DNA from: Dichetophora obliterata
Lineage: Eukaryota > Arthropoda > Insecta > Diptera > Sciomyzidae
DNA length: 64,000 bases
Direction of reading: 5' to 3'
Assembly: GCA_963920525.1 (NCBI GenBank)
Contig: OY986437.1
Coordinates: forward strand, 114,878,715 to 114,942,714
A model generated the notes under the pieces. It ran no database searches, was not told the origin of the DNA, and worked only from the letters and a program-made list of their open reading frames with translations. This document shows, one piece after another, positions 63,209 through 64,000 of the stretch (positions are counted from its first letter, which is position 1; every line of letters begins with the position of its first letter). Both the position numbers and the translations under genes were made by a program.

Positions 63209-64000
63209 TTATAAATTTTAACTACTCAAAGCATAAAAACGATATTTTTCATAAAAGTCATATTTTTCTCATTTTATAACACACTTTTGCAAATCCTCCC
63301 TAATTTTAAAGAAAATTCAAATAAAAACCACAAAAATAAAAATTTAAAAAATAATAACATTCCAGAGTAACAACGGGTTAATATCAGTTAGTCTTAAATA
63401 ATATTACTACTACTTTATTGAAAGAATGTATGGATTGCTTAAATAAGGAGTACTTTTCTAAACTGAGAATCAGTTTTAAATAGAGTTCGCATGATCAAAT
63501 TTGAATGGTCGCAATGGTCTAAATTAGCTTGACATTCTCTCATAAAACATACTCACCACGGGATTATTCTGGGCTACCTCAAATTAGGGACATTTTAAAT
63601 GTATATGGTTTATCACACATAAGATTTTCTCTACATTCTCAGCTTTTGTCCTAAGTTAAGCTTTGGCCTGATACTTTCACAGAAGTTTTCTAAAAGTTTT
63701 TTGGTCTGTAATAAATAAAAGCTAAATTTTAATCTCCTAAAATTATTGAAGGGGGCTTAAGCACCCGCACAAAGTACAAAAATTATAATTAAGTAACGAT
63801 TGGTTGTATTAGTTCAATGATTTCATAAAAACAAATTTATGTTATGTTATCTTTGGATAACTTTACAAAAATTTGGATCATACTATATTACAAAAAAGTT
63901 TCCATAACAAAACATTAAACTCGAATATTATGACTTATTCGAATATATCCATATGAGCATCATTATTCCATGGGTCATACAATTTTACAAATTTAGCAAA
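63209..64000. other. Unassigned sequence to the window end
   Basis: AT-rich, no ORF above noise and no recognised repeat. Confidence 0.35.

Overview
The window is AT-rich eukaryotic DNA from an insect, most likely a brachyceran fly. The evidence is one spliced EcKinase-like (CHK-type) kinase gene of the kind expanded in Diptera, plus transposon families typical of flies: a DD34D mariner, DD41D rosa-type Tc1/mariner copies, a pogo-like element, hAT, a PIF/Harbinger derivative, jockey/CR1-type LINE 3' fragments, tRNA-derived SINEs and many foldback MITEs. There are no bacterial operons, CRISPR arrays or rRNA genes. I cannot name the species.

Host genes. The one well-supported host gene is on the minus strand. 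Its ATG exon lies at 33380-33616 and its other four exons lie 21 kb away at 12310-11054. Splice sites and reading phases join them into a 435-residue protein with a complete EcKinase layout. The 21-kb first intron holds nearly everything between 12.3 and 33.4 kb. A second, weaker host candidate is a 92-residue secreted-protein ORF at 52549-52827 (minus). Two anonymous stretches with coding-like composition lie near 1.3 kb and 7.5 kb.

Layout. 0-4 kb: LINE 3' fragments and AT-rich repeats. 4-10 kb: foldback MITEs, an anonymous ORF and an 11-bp minisatellite. 10.3-10.8 kb: a SINE carrying two MITEs, then the kinase 3' end and exons 2-5. 13-17 kb: a MADF-bearing Harbinger remnant, a LINE 3' fragment and TIR elements carrying tRNA-like sequence. 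18-20.6 kb: foldback MITEs, a SINE and a tandem array of splice-donor-like motifs. 21.8-24.8 kb: a four-level nest of DNA transposons. 25.1-32.8 kb: a MITE split by 7 kb that contains a relic of an unnamed transposase family, an intact-looking pogo-like element inserted in that relic, and a Tc1 relic. 33.4 kb: kinase exon 1. 34-39 kb: MITEs, a Tc-like HTH relic and two inverted copies of a tRNA-bearing TIR element. 41.4-47.0 kb: a 5.6-kb transposon with roughly 0.9-1.0 kb inverted termini and a decayed gene of the same unnamed family, split by a mariner. 47-53.6 kb: foldbacks, a Helitron-like end, the small secreted ORF and a young SINE. 54-60 kb: repeats, a second Helitron-like end, a Myb/SANT ORF split by a hAT, and a second decayed transposase. 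60-64 kb: a LINE fragment and a second DD41D element.

How the parts relate. The transposons are layered, so insertion order can be read directly from target-site duplications. Most transposase genes are broken. The clear exception is the pogo-like gene, whose DDE residues, intron and terminal binding-site repeats all appear intact. The strongest candidate for something undescribed is the family represented by the 41.4-47.0 kb element and by the relic at 26.1-30.7 kb.
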